A stretch of 31,134 nucleotides of DNA from Streptacidiphilus jeojiense (GCF_000719095.1 NZ_JOEH01000054.1:1-31134), one strand, 5' to 3'; shown: positions 1 through 8,163, counted from the stretch's first letter. A program made the numbers and translations. The notes: a model not told the origin generated them from the letters alone.

Positions 1-291
1 TCAGCCGATGGCCGTTCAACTATGCGCGCTCCCAACCGATCCGGTGACAAACCCCCGGATCAGGTGGAAACCCGTACACCACTCCCCAGGACGCAACCCA
101 GGTGGTGACGGCGGTCGCAGAGGTGATCCGTGCCGTAAGGGGTCGAGGTCGAGGGCAGTGACGATTTCACCCTGGTCATGCCCATAGCCGAGGGCCGATC
201 GCTCCGCGACCTGGCCGATGCGCTGCTCTGCTGGTTCGTCCATGAGTCACAGATATGGGACGAGTTCCAACAGCGCCTGGCGGAGGACTGA

Positions 292-760
292 CTATCCGGT
301 CTGCTCGTCCAGCCGTGAGATGAGCCCGTCGAAGATCTGCTCGCGGGCGACCTGGCCCTTGGCGGCCGCGTCGTCCCGCTGGCGTTCGAGGGTGGGCCGG
401 AATTCGATCGTGGTGACGAAGAACGTGCACGACTCGCAGATCGACTCGAAGTGGCTGGTGGCGCCTGTGTCTTCGAAGAACCAGAGTCACAGGGGTGGCG
501 CGTCGCGGTCACCGGGCAGACGGTCGACCTTCCGACGGATCAGGGTGCCTTCGACGATGGGGAGTTCGCCGTCGTGGTCGCGCCAGGAGGAGCGGTGGGT
601 CAACGGGGGGTGGACCCGGTCTCAGGCCTGGGCCTGGGCTGCCGTAGCGGTCGGTGGCGTTGAGGGTCACCAGCGCGGGCACGAACCAGGTCTCCGAAGC
701 GGCGAGCCGCAGTTCCAGACCGTGCCTGCGGGGGTGTCCCAGGGGTTGGTAGGTGAAGGA
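292..760 (-). pseudogene. Decayed transposase joined to a recombinase C-terminus
   Basis: Read on the minus strand, about 760 to 490 resembles the C-terminal half of the NF041680-type putative transposases common in Streptomyces: a GHPRRHG segment, then DGELPIVEGTLIRR and DRLPGDRDAPPL. The frame changes near 600-625. Two TGA stops fall where the family has tryptophan: before DRVHPPLTHR, and at 487-489 between PPL and LWF. In the same frame the sequence continues with FFEDTGATSHFES, ICESCTFFVTT, IEFRPTLERQRDD and a QIFDGLISRLDE tail ending in TAG at 292. That second part resembles the C-terminal extension of Streptomyces tyrosine recombinases. I infer a junction of two mobile-element remnants around 470-480. 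Neither part can be functional. The family names are from memory and no search was done. Confidence 0.5.
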
Positions 761-896
761 TGTCTGAGCTGCGTCGGATAAATCCGCCAGCGGGCCGCTG
801 TTTGGTCGAGACCCGTCCGGTCCTGAACGCGGTCGCAGGGAACACGATGTGGGTGCGGGCTGATTTCGGGTCAGGAACCCGCATGCCGCGTCGTCG

Positions 897-1229
897 GGGC
901 TACTGATCGCCCGCGGTCCGATCACCCTGCTGTGGGCGAGCAACACCGCAGGCGACACTCACGTCACGTTGATCTTCTCGGGAGGCGCCATTGGGATCCA
1001 GGACACGGCCACCGAGAGATTCGCCTGGATCAAGGGGGGCGTCAACCCGAACGCGTACGCCTACGTACAGAACGACGACAACTTCGTGATCTACGGCCCG
1101 AGCAACAGCGGCCCGGAGTGGGCCACAGGCATCAACAACAAAGTGCTAGCCCCACCTGACGCGAGCGCGCAGCCGACCGGATGCGGGAGGGGTACAGGTG
1201 GGGAAGGTCGGGCGCGCGGACATCGCTGA
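897..1229 (+). pseudogene. Bulb-type (mannose-binding) lectin domain fragment
   Basis: The open frame reads GPITLLWASNTAGDTH, then FSGGAIGIQD, then AYVQNDDNFVIYGP and PEWATGINN. WASNT is typical of bulb-type (B-lectin) domains. QNDDNFVIY at 1068-1094 matches the mannose-binding consensus QxDxNxVxY exactly. B-lectin domains normally carry three such repeats in about 110 residues; here one perfect and one degenerate repeat remain. The frame is closed upstream by a TGA at 861-863. The only start candidate is a TTG at 969, inside the domain, so the 5' end is missing. After GINN the last 30 or so residues are low-complexity and probably not native. It lies next to transposase debris and is most likely the relic of a secreted lectin or lectin-linked enzyme. 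Confidence 0.55.
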
Positions 1230-1414
1230 TTCAGAGCGTGAGTTTGGCGTCGTTGTCCGCGGTCGGGGTGAGCAGGCCAGCGAAGGTGGGCGGCGAGTGC
1301 CACTCGACGATGGGCGCTGTGCCGCATAGGGTCGGGGCGCGGCATCGCGTGTCGGTCACCGGCTGGGTGAGGCATGGAGGTGTCCGCGAGGTGCCTTACG
1401 GAGGCATTCCGCAC

Positions 1415-1822
1415 ATGTCAGTCGAGTTGAACCACACCATCGTCCACGCCCGGAACAACCGGGAGTCCGCCGAATTCCTGGCGATGATCCTGGATCTTGA
1501 GGTCGGCGTCGAGTGGGGCCCCTTCATCCCGGTGGCCACCGGCAACGGCGTCACCCTGGACTTCGCCAGCATCCCGGCCGAGTCGATCACCATGCAGCAC
1601 TACGCCTTCCTCATCTCCGAGGACGAGTTCGACGCAGCGTTCAAGCGGATCCAGGAGACCGGGATCACGTACTACGCCGACCCGCACATGAAACAGCCGG
1701 GCGAGATCAACCACCACCACGGTGGGCGCGGGTTGTACTTCCTCGATCCAGCCGGCCACGGCATGGAAATCATCACGCGTCCCTACGGAAGCCATGAGGC
1801 GACACCCCAGCCGCTGAGGTAA
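1415..1822 (+). CDS. VOC-fold (glyoxalase/dioxygenase superfamily) protein
   Basis: This 135-residue protein has the length and layout of a single vicinal-oxygen-chelate (VOC) domain. It opens with VELNHTIVHARN, the first beta strand with a metal-position histidine. In the middle is a TMQHYAFLIS strand, with the second candidate histidine. It ends with GRGLYFLDPAGHGMEIITRP, the classic C-terminal YFxDPxGHxxE strand whose glutamate is the third metal ligand. The family includes glyoxalases, extradiol dioxygenases and resistance proteins; the substrate cannot be told here. The ATG at 1415 is preferred because GGAGG at 1400-1404 sits 10 nt upstream and the conserved fold begins right after it; the frame stays open further upstream without homology. 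It is monocistronic, convergent with the secreted protein gene, and followed by a hairpin. Confidence 0.88.
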   Translation: MSVELNHTIVHARNNRESAEFLAMILDLEVGVEWGPFIPVATGNGVTLDFASIPAESITMQHYAFLISEDEFDAAFKRIQETGITYYADPHMKQPGEINHHHGGRGLYFLDPAGHGMEIITRPYGSHEATPQPLR

Positions 1823-1854
1823 ACACCCAGCACGCCGCCACACCAGCCGCTGCC

Positions 1855-1893
1855 GGCCTGTTCCCGCCATTCCCCTGGGGACGGGAGCAGGCC
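1855..1893 (+). terminator. Probable intrinsic terminator of the VOC gene
   Basis: GGCCTGTTCCCG (1855-1866) pairs with CGGGAGCAGGCC (1882-1893) with one G-T pair, giving a 12-bp stem and a 15-nt loop that can itself partly fold. It starts 33 nt after the stop codon. No U tract follows, as is usual for actinomycete terminators. Confidence 0.5.
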
Positions 1894-2110
1894 CCTGCCC
1901 TTGGCCCTGGCGCTGCGGGTGTCTGCGGGCGTATCGCTGAGTAGGACCACGCTGGCGCCTTCGGCATGACCCGTCACCGCTGCGTCGTCCTGGACGGTGA
2001 CGCCTAGCGACTGCTGTGCCGGTGGGTGGTGGATGGCGCGCCGGTACTGCTGGCCTTGCTTGCTGACGTTCTGACTCTGGACGAAGGGGTGGTCTGGGCG
2101 GTTGACGTCG

Positions 2111-2155
2111 CTGAGACGGCCGCACCGCCCTGGGAGGGCGGTGCGGCCGTCTCAG
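2111..2155 (-). terminator. Strong hairpin terminator, 20-bp perfect stem
   Basis: Positions 2111-2130 and 2136-2155 are perfect reverse complements (left arm begins CTGAGACGGCC) around the 5-nt loop TGGGA. It lies 44 nt beyond the stop of the minus-strand secreted protein gene and is the second of two consecutive hairpins. Being symmetric, it may also stop plus-strand readthrough from the VOC gene. Confidence 0.85.
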
Positions 2156-2158
2156 CCA

Positions 2159-2196
2159 GTGCGGGTCGGCTGCCGTGTACGGCGGCCGACCCGCAC
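2159..2196 (-). terminator. First hairpin of a tandem terminator
   Basis: GTGCGGGTCGGC (2159-2170) pairs with GCCGACCCGCAC (2185-2196). The interior pairs again (GCCG at 2172-2175 with CGGC at 2180-2183) around a TGTA loop. The hairpin begins 2 nt after the TGA of the secreted protein gene, so transcripts meet this hairpin and then the 20-bp one. Confidence 0.75.
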
Positions 2197-2198
2197 GC

Positions 2199-4841
2199 TC
2201 AGCTGTTCGCGTAGTACCCGAACACGTCGAAGACGACGTCGGCGGTCCCGGTCGAGCCGTTGAAGACGGCGACTTCCTGGTGGGTCCAGGAGGTCGGCAG
2301 GATCGCCAGGTTCGCGATCGTCTGTCCGGGGTCGAAGTTGAGGTTGGAGACGGTGGGCCGGCCGGAGCCGTCCGTTCCGTAGGGGTAGACGGTCAGGTAT
2401 CCGCTGCCCTTGGTGTTCGTGACCGTGGTGTTGAGGACCAGAGTCGCGTTCGCCGGGAAGGGGCTTTCGGCGTTGCCGTTGTCGCCCTCCAGGAACGCCG
2501 GCGCGGTTCCGTCGGCCGGGATGGTCCAACCGGGCAGTTGGCGGGTGTCCCATACGCGTGTCGGGGTGATGGGCACGTATGAGCCGGGGGCGGTGGTGGT
2601 GAAGTAGCCGGAGACGTCGGCGAGCAGGTCGACCGGGGTGTGGCCGCCGCCGTTGTAGAGTTCGATCTTGCCGTCGGGCGCCACAGGGACGATGACGGTG
2701 TTGGAGACGATCTGGTCCTTGCCGTAGTTGAGGATCGAGGTGCCGGGGGTGCCGGCGCCGTTCGCCTCGGCCGCGATCCAGCCGTTCCCGGTGGTGTCGG
2801 CGACGGTGACGTGGACCGCTACGGCGGTCGCCCCGGACGGGATCGCGTCGACCCCGGCCACGGTGACCGGGATGCCGGTGTTCGCAGCGATCTGCGCCAC
2901 CGGCGCGCCGGTGCCGTTGCGGGTGTCGAGGATGCGCTTGAGGGTCGCGTCCGCGTATCCGCCACCCGCGCTCTGCGCGAAGTAGCCGGAGACATCCGCG
3001 ATCACGTCGGTGGAACCGGTGCCCTTGTTGTAGATCGTGATCGACCCGTTCTTCAACGGCACGATCGCGCTGTTCGCCACCACCTGACCGGCCGTGTAGT
3101 TCACGTTCGAGGTCGAAGTGCTGCTTCCGCCCGGAGCTGCGCTGAGGTAGCCGTTGCCGGTGGCGTCGGCGACCGTCAGGTTCATGGCCACGGCGGTGGC
3201 GTCCGCCGGGATCCCGTGGAGCCCGGCGATCTTGACCGTCACGTTCTTGCCCGCGGGCACCTTCGCCAGTGGCGCGCCGGTGCCCTTACGCGTGTCGAGC
3301 AGCCGCGTCGGATTGATCGGCGTGTAGTTCGACCCGACCGTGGTGAACGAAGTCGTGGCGCTCATGCTCGCGCCGACGGTCAGGTGGGAGGTCTGGGTGA
3401 TCGTATAGGTGCCCGGCTTCGCGTAGGTGTGAAGCGTCGCCGTGCTGACGTAGGCGCTCGAGGCCGGAACGGTCTGTGAGATGCCGTCGCCCCAGTTGAT
3501 GGTGTACGACACCGCGGGCGTCGGCCCACCGGGCACGCTGCCGGGGGAGGTCCCGTCGGTCAACGTCTGCCCCATATAGCTGGCGAGGTCGACGCTGCGC
3601 GCGCCGACGGCCTCGAGGACCTGCAGGCCGTTGGTGACGGTGTAGTTCGGCTGGAAGGCGCCGCGCGCGCAGTAGGCGGGCGTCCCGCTGCCGGTGACGG
3701 CGAGAATGGAGTTGCCGGTGCACGGATCGCCGTACAGGTCGGTCGCGAGCATCCCGGGAGCGGAACCGTTCGCCGAGTTCCACTGCGGGACCGCGAGGGA
3801 TTTCACGGAGAGGATGTTCGAGGTCTCCGGATCGGTGTTCAGGTCGTGCTGGCCCTGCCCGGTGGCCTGGAACAACGCCGCAGCGCCGGAGTAGGCCGCC
3901 CCGCCCCACGAGTACGCGTTCTGCATCACGCCCACGCCGTCCCAGTTGCCCGGGAAGACGACGTTGTAGTCGAGGACGGTGCCGGCGCTCGAGTCGGCGG
4001 CCACGTCGATCGACGATGTGCTCGTCGATGCGGTGCCGGACAGGCCGGAGACGATGTTGTTCTCGATCGTTGCTCCGGTGGCACCGGAAGCGAGGCTTAT
4101 CGGTTCCCCGCCGGCGTTCTGAGCGTAGAAGCTGTTCGAGGTGATGGCGGTTCCGGTTGCGCCATTGACTGAGATCCCGAACGCGGCCGCCTCGATCGAG
4201 TTCGTCGAGAAGACATCGCCGGAGCCGCCCCCGTCGACGAGGATCCCGCCGTTGGTGAACCCGGTCATGATGCTTCGGCTCACCGTGACGTCGCTCGAGC
4301 CTCCGGTCACGTACACGGCGCCCGACTTGGAGTTCGTCGCGCCGAGGACTGCGGCACCGTCGAGCGTGATGTGGTCGGAGGCCTTGATCTGCACCCCGGC
4401 CACACTCAGCTCTTGGGACTGCGTCGGGCCGACGCCCTCGAAGCCTTCGAAGGTGACGTAGGAAGCGCCGTCGAGGGTCAGGGCGGGGCCGGTCTGCCCT
4501 GTGCCGTCGACGATCGAGGCCAGCCCGCCGACCGCGTGGAAGACGATGGGCGCCGCGGCGTTGCCGGTGGAGGTGACATTCACCGCGTTGCGGTAGACAC
4601 CCTTGGAGATCTCGACGGTGTCGCCGGCCACGGCGGCGTCGGCCGCGGGCTGGATCGTGCAGAATGGCGCGGCGACACTGCCCGCGCCTGCGCCGGTGTC
4701 GGTGCAGCTCGTGTTCGAACCGTCGACATAGATGACGGATGTGGAATCGGTCGGACTGTCCGCGTGCGCGGCGGCCATGCCGGAGCCCAGCAAGGCCGAG
4801 GTCGCCAGCGCCACGGACACGACGCGGCCTGGTCGGAGCAT
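2199..4841 (-). CDS. Secreted parallel beta-helix protein with three C-terminal DTR/SGYF repeats
   Basis: This 880-residue protein is predicted to be exported. Residues 1-27 are a Sec signal peptide (MLRPGR, hydrophobic core, AHA-DS cleavage). Residues about 30-410 look like a right-handed parallel beta-helix, with VIYVDGSNTSC, DTVEISKGVY, many short N/G-rich strands such as ITSNSFYAQN, and TIENNIVSG. About 430-500 resembles a PKD-like module (INWGDG, HTYAKPGTYTIT). About 508-880 holds three repeats of roughly 122-126 residues. Each starts with P-x-x-P/L-T/K-R-x-x-DTR, has a GQxxAN- or DQIVSN-type middle, and ends in DVSGYF or DVFGYY. Beta-helix proteins are often polysaccharide lyases or adhesins; I see no catalytic signature I can name. 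The start at 4841 is chosen over 4892 because of the AAGGGGGG ribosome site and the signal peptide. It is a single gene with a tandem terminator. Confidence 0.88.
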   Translation of the reverse strand: MLRPGRVVSVALATSALLGSGMAAAHADSPTDSTSVIYVDGSNTSCTDTGAGAGSVAAPFCTIQPAADAAVAGDTVEISKGVYRNAVNVTSTGNAAAPIVFHAVGGLASIVDGTGQTGPALTLDGASYVTFEGFEGVGPTQSQELSVAGVQIKASDHITLDGAAVLGATNSKSGAVYVTGGSSDVTVSRSIMTGFTNGGILVDGGGSGDVFSTNSIEAAAFGISVNGATGTAITSNSFYAQNAGGEPISLASGATGATIENNIVSGLSGTASTSTSSIDVAADSSAGTVLDYNVVFPGNWDGVGVMQNAYSWGGAAYSGAAALFQATGQGQHDLNTDPETSNILSVKSLAVPQWNSANGSAPGMLATDLYGDPCTGNSILAVTGSGTPAYCARGAFQPNYTVTNGLQVLEAVGARSVDLASYMGQTLTDGTSPGSVPGGPTPAVSYTINWGDGISQTVPASSAYVSTATLHTYAKPGTYTITQTSHLTVGASMSATTSFTTVGSNYTPINPTRLLDTRKGTGAPLAKVPAGKNVTVKIAGLHGIPADATAVAMNLTVADATGNGYLSAAPGGSSTSTSNVNYTAGQVVANSAIVPLKNGSITIYNKGTGSTDVIADVSGYFAQSAGGGYADATLKRILDTRNGTGAPVAQIAANTGIPVTVAGVDAIPSGATAVAVHVTVADTTGNGWIAAEANGAGTPGTSILNYGKDQIVSNTVIVPVAPDGKIELYNGGGHTPVDLLADVSGYFTTTAPGSYVPITPTRVWDTRQLPGWTIPADGTAPAFLEGDNGNAESPFPANATLVLNTTVTNTKGSGYLTVYPYGTDGSGRPTVSNLNFDPGQTIANLAILPTSWTHQEVAVFNGSTGTADVVFDVFGYYANS

Positions 4842-5224
4842 CGCAACCCCCCTTGGAAATAAGGCTGCTGACTGAGCACAGCAGCCACGCAAGGCTAGTG
4901 CTCCAACCGCAGAGGTTCACCTGGTTTGCTGCGCTCCCAGAGCGCGCTTGAGCCAGCCCGCTCCCACCATGTCGCAGCCGGTGCATCCTCCAGCCTGAAC
5001 AGCCATCTCTCCGAAACCCAAGAGGCGTCACCGGCACAGCGAGGTGCCACCGCCTCGGTTCACGGTCGCGTCGAAACTCATCCCTGTCCGACACGCGTCC
5101 GTAAGGCAACGCCATGTGACCGTAGAGGCGCTCTTGCCGAGCTTGCCAGGTTGCGACAGCGAGGCCGGAGAACCTGGAGCGGCAGGAGAAGACGTGCAGT
5201 GCATCGTCGGTTAGCCTCTGGCGG
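4842..5224. other. Divergent intergenic region, 383 bp
   Basis: This region separates the minus-strand secreted protein gene from the plus-strand gene at 5225 and must hold both promoters. AAGGGGGG near 4847-4854 (minus-strand reading) is the ribosome site of the secreted protein. On the plus strand, TAGCCT at 5212-5217 could be a -10 box only 8 nt before the GTG at 5225, which would make that transcript nearly leaderless. No gene or repeat is recognisable. Confidence 0.4.
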
Positions 5225-5818
5225 GTGACCAATGTCGTTGACACCTGGCATCAACTCGCGGCCTTGCTGCCACCAGTGGAGGCCCATGAGTTCAGAGAGT
5301 GCTGGACCATTGGCGAGCAGGAGGCCGGACTGGGCCTGCTCGTTTCCGGCATCCTGGCTCACGGCGTGACGATCAGTGAAGGGGTCCGTGCCCAACTCTC
5401 GGTGCTCGCAGAGGCTTGGGGTGAGCGGGAAGCGCCCACACCCCGAATTCGCCAGTGCCGCAACGACGGCCAAGGAGCCTGCGACGTGACCCTGATCGAG
5501 CAGGAGGATGTTCCTGTCAGCGGCGACATGGCCCTGACAGACGGCGCTCTCGCGGGGCTCGTCCAGGTGCCTTGGATCCTTTGCACCCGATGCGGCCAGA
5601 TCCTGATGCGCCTTCACGCCCGCGAGACCCGGGGGGATCTCGCTTACCTCGCCACCCACTATGCGATCACGACACCGGACCGCACCGCTGTCGCTCACCT
5701 GTTCCCGGACGACTGCGCCGAGGAAGCATTCACCAAGCTCCTGCAGATGTGCGGCCAGTCGTCGATCAACGTCGGTGCAACAGATTTCGAGCCGGGCGAC
5801 GGGCAGGCGAAGCGGTGA
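5225..5818 (+). CDS. Conserved unknown protein, possibly MafI-immunity-like at the N-terminus
   Basis: This is a 197-residue cytoplasmic protein with no signal peptide or membrane segment. Residues 8-70 (LAALLPPVEAHEF, GEQEAGLGLLVSGILAHG, RAQLSVLAEAWGE) are all-helical, in a pattern seen in small MafI-like immunity proteins. The second part has scattered cysteines, including CTRCG around residue 120, possibly a metal site. The start is a GTG with a near-adjacent TAGCCT -10-like box, so translation may be leaderless. It ends in a GTGA overlap with the next gene, implying one operon. I recall similar pairs in other Streptomyces but know no function; the immunity link is weak. Confidence 0.7.
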   Translation: MTNVVDTWHQLAALLPPVEAHEFRECWTIGEQEAGLGLLVSGILAHGVTISEGVRAQLSVLAEAWGEREAPTPRIRQCRNDGQGACDVTLIEQEDVPVSGDMALTDGALAGLVQVPWILCTRCGQILMRLHARETRGDLAYLATHYAITTPDRTAVAHLFPDDCAEEAFTKLLQMCGQSSINVGATDFEPGDGQAKR

Positions 5819-6249
5819 GTCAGTACTTCGATCTGGGCGAGCGGACACTTTGGAACCCGTCCAACGGAGCAACCGGACTGTTCTTGAGGCAGGTCTCCGT
5901 CTTTGAGGCGGAGCTCGGTTTGCCGTCCGGCATCGGACCGATGAGCGAGGACGAATGCCAGATCGACCCCGCGACGCTGAAGCTGTTTGTCGAAGCCTTG
6001 CTGGAGCGTCATCGCCGGACAGGCCACGCGGTCGTGATCGCCCTATCAGAGGGCTTCCTTGCGACCGTAATCGTCCTGGCCGAGCGGGCCGACATCAAGC
6101 TCACCTGGCCAGCTGATGACCAGGCCACCTATGACACCAGCAGAGACCTCCAGGTGCCGGGCGAAGCCTCGAACAGCATCAGCGCGTGCGTCCGACTGGA
6201 GCAGCTCCGGGATGCATCCCGAGAGCTGAGCCGCTTCATGGCCCGCTGA
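5815..6249 (+). CDS. Conserved unknown partner protein, translationally coupled
   Basis: This 144-residue protein starts at a GTG that overlaps the TGA of the gene before it (5815-5818). It begins SQYFDLGERTLWNPSNGAT and continues GLFLRQVSVFEAELGLPSG. Its central part is helical with the hydrophobic stretch VVIALSEGFLATVIVLAERA, which is short and more likely a buried helix than a membrane span. No catalytic motif is visible. The tight coupling suggests it acts with the upstream product, perhaps as a complex. The frame is open far upstream, but the overlap GTG is the natural start because the conserved part begins there. Function unknown. Confidence 0.68.
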   Translation: MSQYFDLGERTLWNPSNGATGLFLRQVSVFEAELGLPSGIGPMSEDECQIDPATLKLFVEALLERHRRTGHAVVIALSEGFLATVIVLAERADIKLTWPADDQATYDTSRDLQVPGEASNSISACVRLEQLRDASRELSRFMAR

Positions 6250-6676
6250 ACGGGATCGTTTCTCCCCACTCGGTGGCAACCGTCCCAACGTCGCTGCCAC
6301 GGGGCAGTTGCTAAGCCCCTCGGGTCCATGCAGCAGCGGCTGCGACCTCGGCTACCAACTGCGTCTGCGCCACGAGAGCGCCGGCGCCACGACTCCGATC
6401 GTCCGTTGCGCCATCGGCCCGGCCACCACCCCTTGGATCAGGTCGCTGCAGTTCCCGCGGCGCTCTGGACGGGCGCCCTGTTGGCGGCGGCTGACCGGAG
6501 GCGGTGAGTTTCGGTCGTTCACTGACAACCACGTCACCCGGACCGTCCCGGCTGCCAGGCTGGTTCCGGTCCGCTGCTGACCGGTGGCGACCGCAAGGCC
6601 TGGGAGGTCTTGTGAGCGCCGACCGGCTCCCGCCCGCACCTACAGGTGGGTGGGCGGCACGCAGGAGGGGGGAGCG
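6250..6676. other. Intergenic region, 427 bp, no supported gene
   Basis: Open frames exist on both strands but none has a ribosome site or a recognisable protein. A weak hairpin, GTGGCA (6273-6278) with TGCCAC (6295-6300), lies just after the coupled pair and may end its transcript. The ribosome site of the HIT gene is at the right edge. Confidence 0.4.
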
Positions 6677-7180
6677 TTGAAGCGACAGCCGATGGACACG
6701 GCCGCCTACACCGAGCAGGCCCTGATCGGGCCGTGCTTCATCTGCCGACTGCTGGCAGGAGATCCCGACTACGCCCACGACGTCGTCTTCGAGGACGAGG
6801 ACCATATCGCCTTCCTGGACCGGTGGCCGGTGCTGCCCGGCAAGTTGCTGGTCTGCCCCAAGCAGCACTTGGAGCACTGCGTCGGCGACTTCACCGAGCC
6901 CGCGTACCTGCGGATGATGCAGGCGGTGCGGTTGGTCGCGCTGGCTGCCGAGGACGTCGTGCCGGGGGAGCGCACGTACCTGTTCTCGATGGGCTCGCAG
7001 GCTGGCAACAGCCACCTGCACTGGCATGTGGCCCGGATCCCCGCCGGAGTGCCCTACGAGGAGCAGCAGTTCGACTCACTGAAGTTCGAACAGGGCGTGG
7101 TCGTCATGAGCCCGCAGGAGCGCGCCGACCTTGCGGACCGGCTGCGCGCCGCGGTCGCAGCCCGACTCGCCCGCGGCTGA
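6677..7180 (+). CDS. HIT-family (histidine triad) nucleotide hydrolase/transferase
   Basis: This 167-residue protein has the histidine-triad motif HLHWH at residues 113-117 followed by VARI. The last histidine of the triad is the catalytic nucleophile that takes the nucleotidyl group in this family. The N-terminal CFICRLLAGD (residues 20-29) is the HIT layout, with CxxC often binding zinc in this branch. DRWPVLPGKLLVCPKQH is the usual second block. Family members split phosphoramidates or dinucleoside polyphosphates such as AMP-NH2 or Ap4A; the exact substrate is unknown. The TTG at 6677 is chosen because a GGAGGGGGGAG purine run (6664-6674) lies just before it; the ATG at 6692 is an alternative. 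It appears monocistronic. Confidence 0.88.
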   Translation: MKRQPMDTAAYTEQALIGPCFICRLLAGDPDYAHDVVFEDEDHIAFLDRWPVLPGKLLVCPKQHLEHCVGDFTEPAYLRMMQAVRLVALAAEDVVPGERTYLFSMGSQAGNSHLHWHVARIPAGVPYEEQQFDSLKFEQGVVVMSPQERADLADRLRAAVAARLARG

Positions 7181-7264
7181 CCGGGCCCACTGGTCGCTGG
7201 TCCGGCCGGGCGTTGCGACGAACACGCTATCGAACATAGGCGCGAATTCCCTTGCTCGGCTTCG

Positions 7265-7417
7265 CACTCCCTGGCCGCCGCGGTGCTGCTGCGCCCGGTC
7301 CCCGGGCCGGGGCCGGACGCGGTGTGGTCGATGTCGGCCCACCCGGTGTTGCTGGCGGTGCGCGGCGGCGGCTGGGCGGTGGCCCCGGTGCTGGGCCGGC
7401 ACACGCCCCTACCGTAG
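7265..7417 (+). pseudogene. Possible 3' fragment of an unknown gene
   Basis: In a 329-bp gap, one frame reads like coding sequence: HSLAAAVLLRPVPGPG, then DAVWSMSAHPVLLAVRGGGW and AVAPVLGRHTPLP before TAG at 7415-7417. It has no start codon with a ribosome site. The rest of 7181-7509 shows nothing I can support. I do not recognise the protein; it may be the tail of a gene cut off by rearrangement, or chance. Confidence 0.25.
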
Positions 7418-7509
7418 CCACGCCGGTCGAGCGTATTGCCCAAGCGGCAAAGCGGTAGCGGCTGCAACACAGCCGGCTGATTGTCGGTGGTGATCGCCAT
7501 CATGAAGGC

Positions 7510-7854
7510 ATGAGCAACCCGTACCTGGCCACCGGCACTGTCTGGCGACTCCACCACGACAACCAGGAGGTCGCCCGGCTGGTCGTGACCGCCGCCGACT
7601 GGCCCTGGATGCACGCCGACGTCGAACCGCTTGCCGGCTTCGAGGAGTTCCGCCCCTTGTTCGCTGAGCAAGAAGGGGCCATCGACCAGGAGGACTGGGA
7701 GCATGCCGACACGTGCTACGTCCGGATCCGCACAGCGCTCACGATGACGCTTCCCGACGGGAGCCCTGTCGCGGAGTTCATGCTCCGCATCCACGACGAC
7801 GGCTCTGCCGGCTGGCGGTGGCATGACGAGCCCTTCGATCCGGGGGACCAGTAG
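7510..7854 (+). CDS. Conserved unknown small acidic protein
   Basis: This 114-residue acidic protein begins SNPYLATGTVWRLHHDNQEV. It is rich in aromatic residues (W, Y, F) with alternating beta-strand patterns, e.g. VARLVVTAADWPWMHADVEP and AEFMLRIHDDGSAGWRWHDE. I recall comparable proteins in other Streptomyces, often beside toxin-immunity-type genes, but cannot name a family. The ATG at 7510 has only a weak AAGG 2-3 nt upstream. It is cytoplasmic by sequence, with no catalytic residues I can identify. Confidence 0.65.
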   Translation: MSNPYLATGTVWRLHHDNQEVARLVVTAADWPWMHADVEPLAGFEEFRPLFAEQEGAIDQEDWEHADTCYVRIRTALTMTLPDGSPVAEFMLRIHDDGSAGWRWHDEPFDPGDQ

Positions 7855-7924
7855 CTGGGCTCCTCTTCCGGGCAGAGGCGGCTTACAGCCTGATTCCACG
7901 ACTGCGGATCCATGGTGGGCGGCC

Positions 7925-8163
7925 GCTGGTCTGGACCTGGTAGGGCGTGATTGCGATATGCCGGTTTGGTGTCAGTGGGTGTGTTGTCAGTGACGGTATG
8001 TCAGCTGGGTGGTCGTTCTGGCTGTTCAGCTGGGCTTGGAGGGTGTGGGTGCTGCTGTCATGAGGGTGGCGTGGCGGGTGGTTTTCAGTGTCGTGGGGTG
8101 GTGTTTCGGGGTTTTCGGGGCTGTCACGGGAGTGGTGGGTGCGACGACGGTGGGGATGGGTGT
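7925..8163 (-). terminator. C-rich, G-poor 3' region, candidate Rho-dependent terminator
   Basis: Immediately after the stop of the minus-strand nuclease-like gene, about 240 nt of transcript would be strongly C-rich and G-poor (runs such as CACCCACC, CCACCACTCCC and CCCACACCC), with no strong hairpin. That composition is what Rho binding (rut) sites show. No gene on either strand is convincing here. The plus strand looks G/T-rich for the same reason. Confidence 0.35.

Noticed and set aside
3286..5244. Very long open frame on the minus strand opposite to frame with the exoprotein
   Set aside because: It is an Arg/Pro-rich shadow of the exoprotein gene in another frame, a normal result of high GC. 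The exoprotein frame has the signal peptide, ribosome site and domain repeats.
7054..7899. Long minus-strand open frame across the HIT and 7510 genes
   Set aside because: It is antisense to two better supported genes and shows no recognisable domain.
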